A stretch of 64,000 bases of DNA from Plectosphaerella cucumerina (GCA_020746995.1 JAGPXD010000004.1:4960001-5024000), one strand, 5' to 3'; numbered from the stretch's first letter, positions 44,987 to 55,917 are shown. The notes: generated from the letters alone by a model not told the origin. A program made the numbers and translations.

Positions 44987-46196
44987 CTAAAACTGCACCA
45001 AATCTACAAGCGGCCAGTCAGTATCGATCTTGCGAGGGCCCGGAGAAACGAAGACGTACCCGTGGCATTTTGCACTGTTGCGCAGTTTTTCAGCCAAGAC
45101 CATAAGACTGTTGCGTGTGAAGTTCTCGAGTGAAGACTTCCGCCGCAGGATGTCCCAAGCCTGTACCGGCGTAATGCCGTCATCAGTGGCGACTTCCGGA
45201 GCCAAGGCGAGCATGCGGTCCAAGATACTAGCAGGAAGATCTTGTACAGGAAGTAGCGAGCATCTCTTTGGCGGAGGAGATGAGGAAATAGACAGAATTT
45301 GGGCCGTGGCAGTCAAGGCGTGCCCCGAAGGCTCATCTGGTTTGGTCGGATCGCCATGAACATGATCAAGGCAAGGCTCTTCAATTCTACCGCAGAGGGC
45401 CCAATAATCAGCAGCTGTAGTAAACGAAACGTGAATTTCATGGGGTACATACTTGAGCACAAACTCCATGCCCAGTATGGAATGGTCCATCTCGCATACT
45501 CTCGGAGACGTTGCCGTCTCTGGTGGAGACTGAAAGTCAAAAGACGACAACGGCAGAGACGATGCCCGTGGCCATTCAGGATGCTCATCTTGGGAGAAGT
45601 ATGTGTTTGAGGACAGGGGCGACGTAAGTAGTTGTCTCGGGCTGCCGCCTGCCAGCGACGCAGCGCTCGGAGTTGCTATGCCATGTTGGTCCAGGAGCCG
45701 CAGCAGTCCACGCACCTCATCCTCGAGGGCTGATTTCTCGGCCAACCAACGGCACTCGCGCTCCCGAGAGTATGCGATCTCTGCTTCAAGATTCTTGACG
45801 TATCTTGTCTTGCGCTGCCGATAAACCCTGGCAGTGTTAGTTGACGTGTGGAGATGATGTCGCCATCCAAGCCGGCCACCTAGGATATGAGGAATGAACC
45901 GACCGTTGGGCTCGACGAAGCTGTTCTTGCCTTTTTTGGACGGCTTCTTCTTTCGACTGCGACGCCGGATTGAAAATGCGAAAGATGGACCCTTGAGGCG
46001 ACATTGCATAGGTGTGAATCTGGGAAGGTGTAGTTGTTGAGTTTGTCGACCGAACGCTTGGAATGGGATCGAGGAGGGCGTCCAGAGGCTGTCGTCTGTA
46101 CTTGTCAAGTAAGGAGGTCAGCACACGCGGCTGCTCCCCTGGTGGTGTTTCGGATGTGCGGCACATGTCTGTGTTTGTGCCTTTCAGTTTGCTCAT
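44987..46196 (-). CDS. bZIP-like transcription factor with atypical basic region
   Basis: CDS complement(join(44987..45827,45904..46196)), 377 aa, with one 76-nt intron (45828-45903). Splicing restores the basic region QEQLRRAQRVYRQRKTRYVKN, followed by a leucine-zipper-like helix with heptads through EAEIAYSRERECRWLAEKSAL and EVRGLLRLLDQHG. The unspliced frame destroys the basic region, which supports the intron. The invariant bZIP Asn is replaced by Leu (Q-L-R-R-A-Q-R), a variant I recall from a group of fungal Yap-like proteins. The C-terminal half, with ADYWALCGRIEEPCLDHVHG and GHALTATAQIL, is typical of that group. The regulated genes are unknown; the divergent neighbour is a secreted propeller. 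Confidence 0.82.
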
Positions 46197-46334
46197 CGGA
46201 TGATCGGCACAACATGAGACGATTGCCCCGTTGCACCAGGTCGACCCCTAGGGGCGCTGACTCGCTGAGCGCATGGCGCTTACCGAGGGAGCGATCGACA
46301 CAGGGGCTCGCTCCTACAGTCAGCTGAGACTGGA

Positions 46335-46380
46335 CGAATTAGGAAGTCATGATTACACTCCTCAATGATTTCCTAATTCG
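46335..46380. promoter_or_regulatory. Inverted repeat in the bZIP/propeller promoter
   Basis: CGAATTAGGAA (46335-46345) is mirrored exactly by TTCCTAATTCG (46370-46380), with a 24-base spacer. It could be a hairpin or a pair of operator sites. Confidence 0.6.
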
Positions 46381-46478
46381 GAAGTCTTGATGATTCTATC
46401 AGACCTTTCCACTTCCTCGGTGGCTGGCCGCAAGGCGGAGATTGGGAATAATGAAAGCCCAGTCAATTCATGGCAGAA

Positions 46479-46487
46479 TATATAAAA
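46479..46487 (+). promoter_or_regulatory. TATA box of the secreted propeller gene
   Basis: TATATAAAA lies about 147 nt before the start codon at 46634, a usual distance for fungal genes with strong regulated expression. Confidence 0.5.
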
Positions 46488-46633
46488 CGGCAGCCCTTCT
46501 ATCTGTTCGATTCTGTCTTGCACGACCAACATCAGCCACGGACACCAACTTCGCCGCATCTCCCATTCAATCCAGGAAACATCATTGCCCGGGGCAGGTC
46601 TTTCACCATTTCATCCCTTTTCAAACCCTCAAC

Positions 46634-47913
46634 ATGTTCTTCTACTCCCCCGTCTCTCTTGTATGCTGCCTGCTGCTGGTTCAGCCAGGGTTCGCACACC
46701 CCGCTAGGGCATGTCAAGCTGCTCCTGTGGCGGGCAGGGCTGCCTACGTCATCACGAACGAAGAGACCAACATGGTGATCTCTCTTGCCGTTGACGAGAA
46801 GGGCATGCTTTCGGCGGGATCAAAGGTCGCCACTGGCGGAGCTGGCGCAGTCAGCATCGACGGCTCGACAAACCAGCCCGCGGGCGCCGACCCTCTTGTC
46901 TCACAGTCATCCCTGACAGTGGTGGGCAATGTGAGTACTCGTGCCACGTCTACTATACGCTGAAAATCTGACCCAAACCTTTTTCTCAGACCCTCTTCGC
47001 AGTAAACGCCGGTTCGAACACGGTCTCCATGTTCTCCATCGACAAGACCGACCCGACGAAGCTGGCTATAGTTGGAAACCCGGTCAAGGTACCCGGCGAA
47101 TTCCCCAACACCGTCGCGGCCTCCATGAAGAGCCAGATTGTATGCGTGGGAGCCAGTGGTGCTGTTGCTGGTGTGTCTTGCGCCCCATTCGCCTCGTCTG
47201 GCGGCATCGGTGCCATGGATGCCCTTCGCCCCTTCGCCCTTGGGCAAAGCACACCGCCAGTCGGACCGACCAACACCCTTTCCCAGGTGTTCTTTTCCGA
47301 AGATGAGCGCACCCTCTTCGCAACCGTCAAGGGCGACCCTACAAAGAACAACACTGGCTTTTTGGCTGCTTTTCCAGTCATGTCGAGCGGCTGTGACACC
47401 AGCCGCCGGTCTTCCGTCAGCGACAAAGGAACAGCATCCTCTCCGGCTGGAACTCAAGTCCTCTTCGGATCTGCTACCATCCCGGGATCTCAAGATCTCT
47501 TCGTCACGGATGCATCTTTCGGCGCTGCTGTTCTCTCCATCGGCGCCGATATGAGTGCCACCACTAAAGGTCGCGGCACGGTTGATGGCCAGGGCGCAAC
47601 TTGTTGGGCGGCAGTCTCGGCTAAAACCAAGACCGCATTTGTGACCGACGTCGCGGTGAATCGCCTCGTGGAAATGTCTACCATCGACGCCTCCATCATC
47701 AGCACCATCGACCTTAGCGCCAATGGCCACTCTGGCATGATCGATCTGAAAGCTCTGGGTGGTATGCTGTACGTTTTGAGTCCTGGCAACAATGCGACCC
47801 AATCAGCAGTGGTTGTTGTCGATGCCGTGGCGAAGAAGCAGGTTCAGGTCCTGGACCTTGCAGGTCTCGGAGCAACAAACAGGGTGCAGGGTATGGCAGT
47901 ATTCGGGGCGTGA
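46634..47913 (+). CDS. Secreted beta-propeller protein, 3-carboxymuconate-cyclase/lactonase-like
   Basis: CDS join(46634..46930,46990..47913), 406 aa, one 59-nt intron. Signal peptide MFFYSPVSLVCCLLLVQPGFA. Repeating blade-like segments follow: AAYVITNEETNMVISLAVD, TLFAVNAGSNTVSMFSID, QVFFSEDERTLFATV, DLFVTDASFGAAVLSI, TAFVTDVAVNRLVEM, GMLYVLSPGNN. The 'strand plus N/D-T-V' rhythm is that of seven-bladed lactonase-type propellers often annotated as 3-carboxymuconate cyclase in fungi. I see no conserved catalytic set, and such secreted fungal proteins often lack a proven activity. It is one of several secreted proteins in this accessory stretch. Confidence 0.75.
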
Positions 47914-48161
47914 GATGCTGGCAGGAACTTTGTCCGGGGACACATTAGGCAATAGGAGTCTGATGGCCCTGGCTTTTGTCTAGAAGCATGTTTGAAATTT
48001 GATGTACAGATGCTGCAACTGCAACTACACCAGCCGGCTGTCGCTCCCTGAGCCCAAAGCCACACTGCCATAGCCTTTCAAGCACAAAGTCATAATCTCT
48101 CTGGCTCGACTTTACAGAACTATTCCGGTTTATTCTACACCAAAGAAAACCAGCCTTTCCG

Positions 48162-49340
48162 CTATTGTGCAGCCACAAGGTCTACATAATGTCCAGCCAC
48201 GCTTTTGATCTGCTCCTCGAAGCTATTGAGTCTCCACCCAAAGGTTACCTCTGTCTCCGAGGTATCAAAGTGCAGTGGTCGAGAAGGCTGTGAGCCTGCA
48301 AGAGGCACAACCCCTTTCTGAACTGCTTCATCAAAGTGGCGCCGGGCAATGTCTTCGGCATCATCCCAGGTCGTGTCCACTGAGAAGATGTAGTTACGGT
48401 TTCCGGGAATGCTCGGACGAAGTGCGTCAATGTGGGCTCTGGCAACGTCGTCAACTTGCACAGAAACAACGAGGGTTGGGATATCGTTCTTGGTCTCAAG
48501 GAGAACGCCCATAGGTGTGGCGTTACCGCCGGAAGCCACCTGCTCGGGTCCATCATTGAGCTCGTTACGACCAACCACCAGACTGGGCATGATTTTCACC
48601 ACGTCCCAGGTTGGCTTCTCCTCTTGTACAAAACGTTCGGTGGCAGCGAGCGCTGCCGCCTTGGAGGTTCCGTATACGTCGATAATATTAGCAAATAGCC
48701 CCTCCAGGCTTATTGGGGTGTACGTGTCCTTGGCTTGGAAATGTGAGTACGACTCATTGGATGAGTGAGAATAACCTACAAGTAAAGACCTTGCTCGTGT
48801 CATTCGAGATGATGTAATCCCATTTCAGGAGTGCGCCAATGGAGGACGTGATCACGATGCGTCGAACGGATGGGACTTTTTTGGCCGCCTTCAAGAATTC
48901 GAGTGTCATATTAACAGCAGGATCGATCAGATCGCGCTTGAAATCCTGTGTCTGTAGCCTGAGATTAGCTCCTGGGGTGATTTCTGTGACTGTGAGGGAG
49001 TCTACCTGTGCCGAGGGGAGAGGCGAGGCAACGTGGACGAGGCCGTCCGCGCCATCGAGAACACCATCAAAGGCTCCATTCAAAGCCAGGTCTGGTACCG
49101 TGACGAACTCCAGCTGCTTATGGTAAGGCTGGACTGAGATTGCAGCATTGATTTTCTCGGCCTGCATAGCGGTGCGTGTCACAGCGCGAGCACGATATCC
49201 TCTTTGCAGTACCTCCACGAGCACGCGGAAGCCGACGTGCCCCGAAACGCCAGTAATCTATTCGCCGATCAGTAGTTAGCAATAGAATATAAGCCGGAAA
49301 GTCCGGAGAGATAATCTACAACAAGAAGCTCCTAAGCCAT
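48162..49340 (-). pseudogene. NAD-dependent epimerase / aldehyde reductase, start region disrupted
   Basis: Best exon model complement(join(48162..48733,48780..49257,49320..49340)). The body is an extended SDR of the dihydroflavonol-reductase/aldehyde-reductase type: ITGVSGHVGFRVLVEVLQRGY (cofactor loop), HVASPLP, RIVITSSIGALL, the active-site YGTSKAAAL (YxxxK), VKIMPSLVVG and VQVDDVARAHIDAL. Introns are 46 nt (48734-48779) and 62 nt (49258-49319). The expected first exon reads ATG GCT TAG GAG CTT CTT GTT, so the third codon is a stop. Either the gene is broken by a single C-to-T change, or TAG is the acceptor of another intron and the start lies further upstream (for example near 49433). The body shows no other damage. 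Listed as pseudogene with that caveat. Confidence 0.55.
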
Positions 49341-50008
49341 TGCGTTGAGCTGCGAAAGTAGGAGCGGAGAAAGACCTTTGAAGTGAAGGTGCTGTTTGGG
49401 CTGCTTCAGTCAATTTCATTAACGCGGAAAGTCATCTTTATGTACCTTATTCACATTGTAATGTGTTTTGCCAGATCTGACAATTGAAAGAAGGGAATTC
49501 GGGATCTATGCATAGTAAAGGAGGCCGTACGTAAGGTTCCCGAAACGCTTGATAAGACGATGCCGCACGAGTCACCTTTAGTTAGTGAGCCACACGAGAC
49601 CATGGTAAAGCCAACAGGCCCAAGACCACTTGAAACCGAGTCATTTACAGCTTGCGCTCGGTAATACTAAGTTCAGGGCAAGTAATCCCGCCGTCTTCAT
49701 AAGAACCGCCACGTAGATCGCACAGTCTCCGACTTTCAGCGCTACGTTGATAGCGCAACATGCTCCCAGCCTTCAGATTAAAGAGTATGAGCTGTATGAG
49801 GTTTGAAATCAACCGACCGAACTTCGGCCGACTTTGACAATTCTCCAGCTGATTAGAAACCATGTTTGTCAATTGAGCCTGCAGCGAGTCACGGTACATG
49901 TCCTGTTAATTGAAATAAACATATTTTACACTTTGACTGTTTCTTGAGAGGACCCGTTGCCGGTTTAACTTCCTCCTGTTTAATTGGAGGCAATCAGTCA
50001 CAGGAGCC
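49341..50008. promoter_or_regulatory. Divergent region reductase / alpha-beta hydrolase
   Basis: A 668-bp gap. The 84-codon minus frame at 49645-49899 has no family resemblance. A single CTCCGAC-type core is present at about 49727. Nothing else was supported. Confidence 0.45.
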
Positions 50009-51361
50009 ATGAGTAATAAGGTAAACGTTAACAATGGTGTCAGAAGACTACAAACATCCTGACAGATCACTTCTAGGCTTCAGGATTCAGCCATCAGGCC
50101 AACATTGTAGGTTCTCGTTGTTACTCATAAGACTCCGGACTAATTTATACAGTCTGACATTGTCAACACTACGTATGCCAGCTTGGTGGGGTCGGCCCTG
50201 CTGCCTTCTGGAGCCACATACCGATACGTCTTCTCCTCGCCTTTCGACGACGGAAAACCACACCTCTTATTTCTCCATGGATTCCCAGAAACCTCATACG
50301 ACTGGCATTTCCAGATCGACTACTTCCGCCGGCAGGGCTATGGCGTCATTGCTCCGGATCTCCTTGGATACGGCGGCTCCGACAACCCGGACGACCTCCT
50401 GTCATTCAACTTCAGGCGCATGGCCTCCGACCTTGACCAGCTTCTTGAATATGAGAAAGTAGAAAAGGTCATAGGGATAGGGCGTGACTTGTACGTACCT
50501 ATAACCAGTGGCTACACTCATCATAGCCAGAGTTCATCTAACACACGGCCAGCGGCGCGCCACTTCTGTCCCGTCTGATCAACCACCACTCGTCCCGCCT
50601 CTCTGCCGTTGCCTTTCTGAACAATGGCTATTTCCCGCCTCAAGCACAACTTGACGCTCCGACTGTCGAATTTGTCAACAAGTTCACCCTGGACATGCTT
50701 GGATACCAGTCACTTGGGTACTGGCTATTCTTCAACGAAGATACCGCAGCCAAGCTGATGGATCAACACGTCAGGATTCGTGCCCATCTTTGCCTGTTCA
50801 ATGCTCATAAAAATTACAGCTCGATTCGTTTCACACACTGGCATACACACCCGACACGTCCATCTGGCCTACGGAGTTCGCACCGCCGGGTGCACTTCAA
50901 AAATGGCTTGAGGGGAACAAGAAAGCTCCCGATCTCTACATCAACAGTGTTGATATGGACCAGTTGAAGCAAATAGTGAAGGCTCAAGGAGGCTTCGCGG
51001 GTCCGCTGAAGTGGTACAAGGCCATCATGAGGGGCATTAGCAACCCCGATGAAACCGGTAAGATAATGCCGAAAGCCAACCTGCGATCTCTAACACAGTC
51101 TCAGAACGCAGCATGTCCCCCAGCATCTCTCAGCCTACCCTCATCATTGTTGCAGACAGAGACCCGATTGCCATCTCGTCCTCACAACTAGCCGACACGC
51201 TGTCTCACTCTACGAATATTCGAGTGAGAACTCTGAACGCGGGCCACTTCATGCAGCTCGAGGTGCCAGAAGAAGTGAACAAGCATCTGCACTGTTTTGT
51301 TGAGGACGTTATGGTTGGATCGGGCAATGGCTCTACTGCAGTCTCGTACAGGACCTGCTAG
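50009..51361 (+). CDS. Alpha/beta hydrolase, epoxide-hydrolase-like
   Basis: CDS join(50009..50020,50153..50490,50553..50769,50820..51057,51105..51361), 353 aa. The first exon (MSNK) and 132-nt intron are the least certain part: the next exon must begin at the acceptor 50152 because a stop precedes it in frame. Motifs: oxyanion loop LLFLHGFPETSYDW, PDLLGYGGSD, nucleophile turn GIGRDFGAP (Asp nucleophile; the usual His before it is Arg), lid region, acid residue in VADRDPIA and catalytic His in LNAGHFMQLEVPEEV. An Asp nucleophile points to epoxide hydrolase or haloalkane dehalogenase chemistry. The substrate is unknown. It lies 555 bp before the aminotransferase on the same strand. Confidence 0.8.
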
Positions 51362-51915
51362 CACTGGGATATCATGCGCAGCATTTATAAACATGGAATA
51401 AGACCGATGAAAGGGAGAGATGATAAGAATGAGTTTCCGAAATGCAGTATTTTCAAGCGATGACTCTCACTCGTGCTCCACCGAGAATCGTGCTCCCCTT
51501 GTCTCAGTGGGCCGTACCTACTGTCTGTTCACCATTCATCTCCAGTTGTCCAATCGGACGACACTCACCTCGCAGAAGTCCTGCGGTGAAGCCAGGGGCG
51601 AAGCCGGCCGAAAGGTGCCTAATCCTATCTGCTTTCATCCGATGTACTGTGAGACAGACCTCAAGCGGTGTCGGAGTAATAACGGGACACTACTCCGACG
51701 CGAATAACTACGCCGGTAGCTTCGCCGACCATACTCCGATGTGAGACATTGCGCGTCCTCACACACCCGGCCAACAAAAGGAGCCTGAAGGGGGAAGCAC
51801 CGTCACAAAACATTCATCATCCGTTTCTCTTCGTCTTTTTCTCATGACCTAGTCCCCAAAAATTCATGCCCTGCAACTGAAAGATCAATTGTGCAGAACC
51901 CAACACAAAACCAGC
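51362..51915. promoter_or_regulatory. Aminotransferase promoter
   Basis: A 554-bp tandem gap. It contains an inverted repeat GTCGGAGTA / TACTCCGAC (51670-51699) and a third TACTCCGA at about 51732-51739, roughly 180-245 nt upstream of the start. Confidence 0.55.
51670..51739. promoter_or_regulatory. CGGAGTA inverted repeat with third half-site
   Basis: GTCGGAGTA (51670-51678) and TACTCCGAC (51691-51699) are perfect inverted arms with a 12-base spacer; TACTCCGA recurs at 51732-51739. The layout fits a Zn2Cys6 dimer site. The word TGTCGGAG also occurs near the decarboxylase and regulator starts. Confidence 0.5.
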
Positions 51916-53653
51916 ATGGGATCCGTAGCACAGATCGAGAGATTAGACGAGTCCGTCTCGGCGTTCGAGAAGATCCGCCAACGACGGGCTGCTTCCGGCA
52001 AATTTGTAGCTGGCGTCGCCGCGGTGTCCAACAGCGACATGTTCAAGCAACCGGTATGCATCCAAGCTCGGGCGGCATCATGGAAACAAACTGACGAATG
52101 GACAAGACCGAGGGGTTGCCTCATGCCCAAGACTTCACCAGTAATTGCAACCTTTCCCCAATTGGCAGCCTCGACTAATCATGGGCAGACTACTTCAGTC
52201 CTGAGAGTCTGTCTCGAACAGTCTGCGTTTTGAAGAAAGCGGCAGGCTATCTCAAGAAGGAGGGCATCATCTCGCTTGGGGGCGGCCTTCCATCCAGCGA
52301 GTATTTTCCCTTCTCCGAAGTGGCCCTACGAGTGCCAATGCCTCCTGATTTCTCCGAGAAATCGATGCAGACCGTCACAATTGGGAAGCACGACGCTCAC
52401 GAAGGCGTTTCAGAGTACGATCTTTCGATTGCTCTCAACTACAACCAGGCCACCGGCTCCGCACAGATGATGCGCTTCCTCACCGAGCACGTCGAGCTCA
52501 TCTTCAACCCGCCATACGCCGACTGGCAGGTGTGTCAAACAATTGGAAGTACTGGAGCCCTGGAGCAAGCCATTCGTCTTTTGTGCGACCGTGGCCGGGG
52601 CGACGCCGTGGTGACGGAAGAATACACCTACGCTTCGGCACTCCAGGCAATCCAGCCCCAGGGCATTCGGGTATTCGGCGTGAAGATGGACGAGGAGGGC
52701 ATGATTCCAAGCGAACTTGACCACCTGCTCAGCTCTTGGGATGCAGAGGCTCGTGGCTGTCGCCGGCCTCATGTCCTCTACACTGTGCCATCGGGGCAGA
52801 ACCCAACCGGTGCGACGCAGAGCCTGGAACGTCGCCGCCACTTGTACGCCGTCTGTCAACGATACAATGTCTTTGTGCTTGAAGATGAGCCGTACTACTT
52901 TCTTCAGATGGAGCCGTACCTTGGAAAGGAATTCGCCCAGGATGCGCCAACAGATCACACGACAAAGTCGCTAGAGAGTTTCCTTGGGTCGCTCGTGCCA
53001 TCCTATCTGAGCATCGACACCGACGGGCGAGTGATGCGCATGGACTCGTTCTCCAAGATACTCACGCCAGGGGCAAGAATGGGTTGGATCACAGCCAGTC
53101 GGCAGGTCATCCAAGGGTTCCTGCGGCATGCCGAGGTTTCGAACCAGGGACCCGGTGGTGTGTCCCAGATTGTCCTCTGGAAGCTCCTGGACGAGACCTG
53201 GGGCCACGAAGGGTATGTCGCGTGGCTGCGCCACTTGAGAACTAGCTATACGGCCAGGCGGAACACCCTGCTCAAGGCTTGCGATGAGGTGTTGCCTCGT
53301 GATATTGTCACCTGGACGCCGCCCGCCGCCGGCATGTTTGTGAGTCTTCCGCTCTGTCAATGCTCATTCGGTACTAATAGTTGTAGCTCTGGCTAAAGGT
53401 CGACCATACCAAGCATCCAGACTTCCCCCAAAAGTCAATCCTCGAAATCGAGGAGGAGATATTTCTCGGGGCAATTGACGACGGCGTTCTTTGCGCCCGC
53501 GGTTCGTGGTTCCGAGCTGAGCCAGAGACAGCCCCGACAGAGCTGTTCTTCCGGACAACATATGCGGCAGCAACTGAGGAGGCCATGGCGATTGCCGTCT
53601 GCCGTCTGGGCGCCGCTATTAGGCGCTCGTTCAGATGTGCAGACAAGATGTAG
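51916..53653 (+). CDS. PLP-dependent aromatic amino acid / 2-aminoadipate aminotransferase (Aro8/Aro9-like)
   Basis: CDS join(51916..52053,52107..52140,52189..53339,53387..53653), 529 aa. Three introns of 47-53 nt; exon 2 is only 34 nt. Class I/II fold: IISLGGGLPSSEYFPF, the QTIGSTGALEQAIRLL helix, the cofactor Asn/Pro block YTVPSGQNPTGAT, EDEPYYFLQ, and the PLP lysine in MDSFSKILTPGARMGW (about residue 345), then RGSWFRAEP and LFFRTTYAA near the end. Order and length match fungal Aro8-type enzymes, which convert Phe, Tyr or Trp to 2-oxo acids. It is convergent with a 2-oxo acid decarboxylase gene 296 bp away, which would use its product. Confidence 0.92.
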
Positions 53654-53949
53654 AGCGTAGCATGTCACATAGGACGCCAATGAGACAGTTCAGTGGATGA
53701 TGTCGCAAGGGGGCATGGATAGTCCGGCGTTCAACCTAGGAGTGATTACGGCCGTTCAGAAAGTAGATGATCGCCTGGGAGTGACGTGAAGTTTCCCGCG
53801 GAAACTTGAAGGTTGTCGACAAACGTCAGGCCATATCAGGTTCAAAGGTCGAGGGGTACTGAAACAAGTACATTGAAGCATCTTTGAAAGCGACCATGTT
53901 TTAAAAATTCTCAACAGATCTAGATTTATCTTCGGCATGCCGTTCACCA

Positions 53950-55665
53950 TCACCGCTTTTCCCTCTGCCTCTGAAGCAGGTGCATCAGCGGACCAGCCGG
54001 GGCATCCTCTCTATCCATCATCACCTCCACCATCCGCAGACCAGAACCCTCTGACAATCTTGAATCTAACAAAACCGCCTCAAGCTCACCGTTGTTCTTA
54101 ACCGTGGAAGTGAACGAATCCTCGGCGGCTCCAAAAAGTCGCGGCGCGTGCATGTACCTCCACTTCGCTACGTCGTTGTACTTCTGACCGCGGCCGTGAA
54201 TGCACCGCTCGATGGTGTATCCATCGTTGTTGATGACAAATACAACAACGTCGAGGTCATGCTGTATCATAGTTGAAAGTTCTTGCACCGTCATTTGGAG
54301 GCTTCCATCGCCAATGAAGAGAACCGTCCTCGACTGTGGAGCACCCGTAGACAAGGCAAGCTCTCGCTGTGCGAGAGCTGCTCCCTGAGCTGCAGGGAGC
54401 ATGTACCCGATGGAGAGCCAGGTGACGGGGCCAAAGAACTTTGCGCCGCGTGGCAGCGGGAGGTGGCGAACGCCGTAGCCAGCAGTACCTGTCTCGGCCA
54501 TGACGATGTCGCCTGGTCGGAAAAAGTTGCCCAAGAGTCGCCAAGCGCTGTCTTGGGCGATCGGGGAATCCTTGGAGACCGACGAGAACGAGAGGAGATG
54601 GTCCTTGGAGAGCTTGGGGTACTCCTCGTAGACATGAGGTCTCAACTCGGTGAGGGCATCCGCGATGATCGGCAGTATGCGCACCGAAGGGATATCCCTG
54701 ACTGTAATGGGCCCAATCTTGACTGCTGTATCGCTGAACGCGATGGTTTTTTGCGCGTCAGGGATGCTGGTGGAGAAGAAGGTGTTCGTAGTACTCGGGT
54801 GCGACCCGAAGTAGAGGATCAGGTCCGCCTCCCGCATGAATGCCTGGGTCTCGGCGACGTCGTGAATGCCCCGATAGATGCCATGGAAGTTCGGGAGTGT
54901 CTCGTCCAGCATTCCCTTGGAGAAACAGGTGATCCAGGTCGGCCACTTCGTGACCTTGGAGAGTCTCTGGACGTCGTCGATGGCCTTCATTGCCCTGATC
55001 TCGCCGTCAACGAGGATGACGGGATGCTTCGATGCACGAATGCGCGACAGCACTGCCTCGACTGTCTCGTCAAAGGAAGAGCCAGAAACCGGCTGAGGTA
55101 GCGTCAGGTCCTGATCCAACCGCTGACTGGAGATGGAAATGTCAACCAAGTCAACAGGAACCTCAATATACACGGGCCGGCTGTGTACGATGGCCTGCTG
55201 CAGAATCCAGTCGATCTGCTCTGCACTTGTCTGCGGGTCCCAGAGCTTGGTCTGCGCAATGGTGACGTGGCGTGCCATTTCAGAAAACCGGGTGAAGTTG
55301 CCGTCGTTGAATGTGTGGTGCACCCTGACACGGTCGTCCTGCGTTGGCCGCCCAGGCACGCCGACGATGTGCACCACCGGAACCCGTTCAGCGTACGCCC
55401 CCGCAATTGCATTGATCGCTGACAGCTCGCCAACCCCAAAGGTCGTGACGAGAGCGCCGAGACCTTTGATGCGGGCGTAGCCGTCTGTCGCATAGCCGGC
55501 ATTGAGCTCGTTGGCGTTGCCTACCCAGAGTAGGCCTGCCGGCTCCACGTAGTCAAGAAGAGTGAGGTTGTAGTCGCCGGGGACGCCATGCACAGAACCA
55601 ATGCCCAGCTGCTTCAGGCGCCGGAAAAGGTACTCGGCAACCTTGACGGTCGCTGTCAGAGTCAT
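53950..55665 (-). CDS. ThDP-dependent 2-oxo acid decarboxylase (pyruvate/phenylpyruvate/indolepyruvate type)
   Basis: Intronless, 571 aa, standard length. Features: GSVHGVPGDYNL, the ThDP-activating Glu in GNANELNAGYATDGYAR (about residue 53), TFGVGELSAINAIAGAYAE, the catalytic His pair in HHTFNDGNF (about 115), and the ThDP/Mg motif IGDGSLQMTVQELSTM ... NNDGYTIE. It decarboxylates a 2-oxo acid to an aldehyde. The family also contains Pdc1-type glycolytic enzymes, but the neighbouring aminotransferase and the divergence from canonical PDC favour an Aro10/IPDC-like role on aromatic or branched 2-oxo acids. Substrate preference cannot be read directly. It lies downstream of, and on the same strand as, the Zn2Cys6 regulator. 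Confidence 0.9.
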   Translation of the reverse strand: MTLTATVKVAEYLFRRLKQLGIGSVHGVPGDYNLTLLDYVEPAGLLWVGNANELNAGYATDGYARIKGLGALVTTFGVGELSAINAIAGAYAERVPVVHIVGVPGRPTQDDRVRVHHTFNDGNFTRFSEMARHVTIAQTKLWDPQTSAEQIDWILQQAIVHSRPVYIEVPVDLVDISISSQRLDQDLTLPQPVSGSSFDETVEAVLSRIRASKHPVILVDGEIRAMKAIDDVQRLSKVTKWPTWITCFSKGMLDETLPNFHGIYRGIHDVAETQAFMREADLILYFGSHPSTTNTFFSTSIPDAQKTIAFSDTAVKIGPITVRDIPSVRILPIIADALTELRPHVYEEYPKLSKDHLLSFSSVSKDSPIAQDSAWRLLGNFFRPGDIVMAETGTAGYGVRHLPLPRGAKFFGPVTWLSIGYMLPAAQGAALAQRELALSTGAPQSRTVLFIGDGSLQMTVQELSTMIQHDLDVVVFVINNDGYTIERCIHGRGQKYNDVAKWRYMHAPRLFGAAEDSFTSTVKNNGELEAVLLDSRLSEGSGLRMVEVMMDREDAPAGPLMHLLQRQREKR

Positions 55666-55680
55666 GACGGAAATGTTGAG

Positions 55681-55688
55681 TGTCGGAG
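55681..55688 (+). promoter_or_regulatory. TGTCGGAG word next to the decarboxylase start
   Basis: Lies 16-23 nt before the ATG at 55665, probably within the 5' UTR. The same eight bases occur in the aminotransferase promoter (51669-51676) and, on the other strand, at 58107-58114 by the regulator. A related CACTCCGAG is at 55806-55814. Confidence 0.35.
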
Positions 55689-55917
55689 ATGAATGTAAAG
55701 TGATGTTCTAGATGAAGACACGGCTTTCCACGCATGAGATGTCACTTGTGCAGGTGGAAGATATAGGAGTGACCGACTCATGTCCGCCCGAAGAGGGGCA
55801 ACCAACACTCCGAGGCCCGATGACCCCGCGTCTCTCCCCGATGCCGTTGTCCGAGACCTCGGCGAGAACTCGCAACGTGGGGCCGCTGAAACAGACGCTA
55901 ATGCGCGCCACGCATGC

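Larger units (their letters stand above)
46197..46633. promoter_or_regulatory. Divergent promoter bZIP / secreted propeller
   Basis: A 437-bp region with an 11-base-arm inverted repeat (46335-46380) and a TATA box TATATAAAA at 46479-46487, about 150 nt before the propeller start. Confidence 0.6.

Noticed and set aside
46744..47802. 352-codon minus-strand frame over the secreted propeller
   Set aside because: Antisense shadow; His/Arg-rich composition without domain, and it runs through the intron.
54283..55101. 272-codon plus-strand frame over the decarboxylase
   Set aside because: Antisense shadow of a strongly supported enzyme gene.
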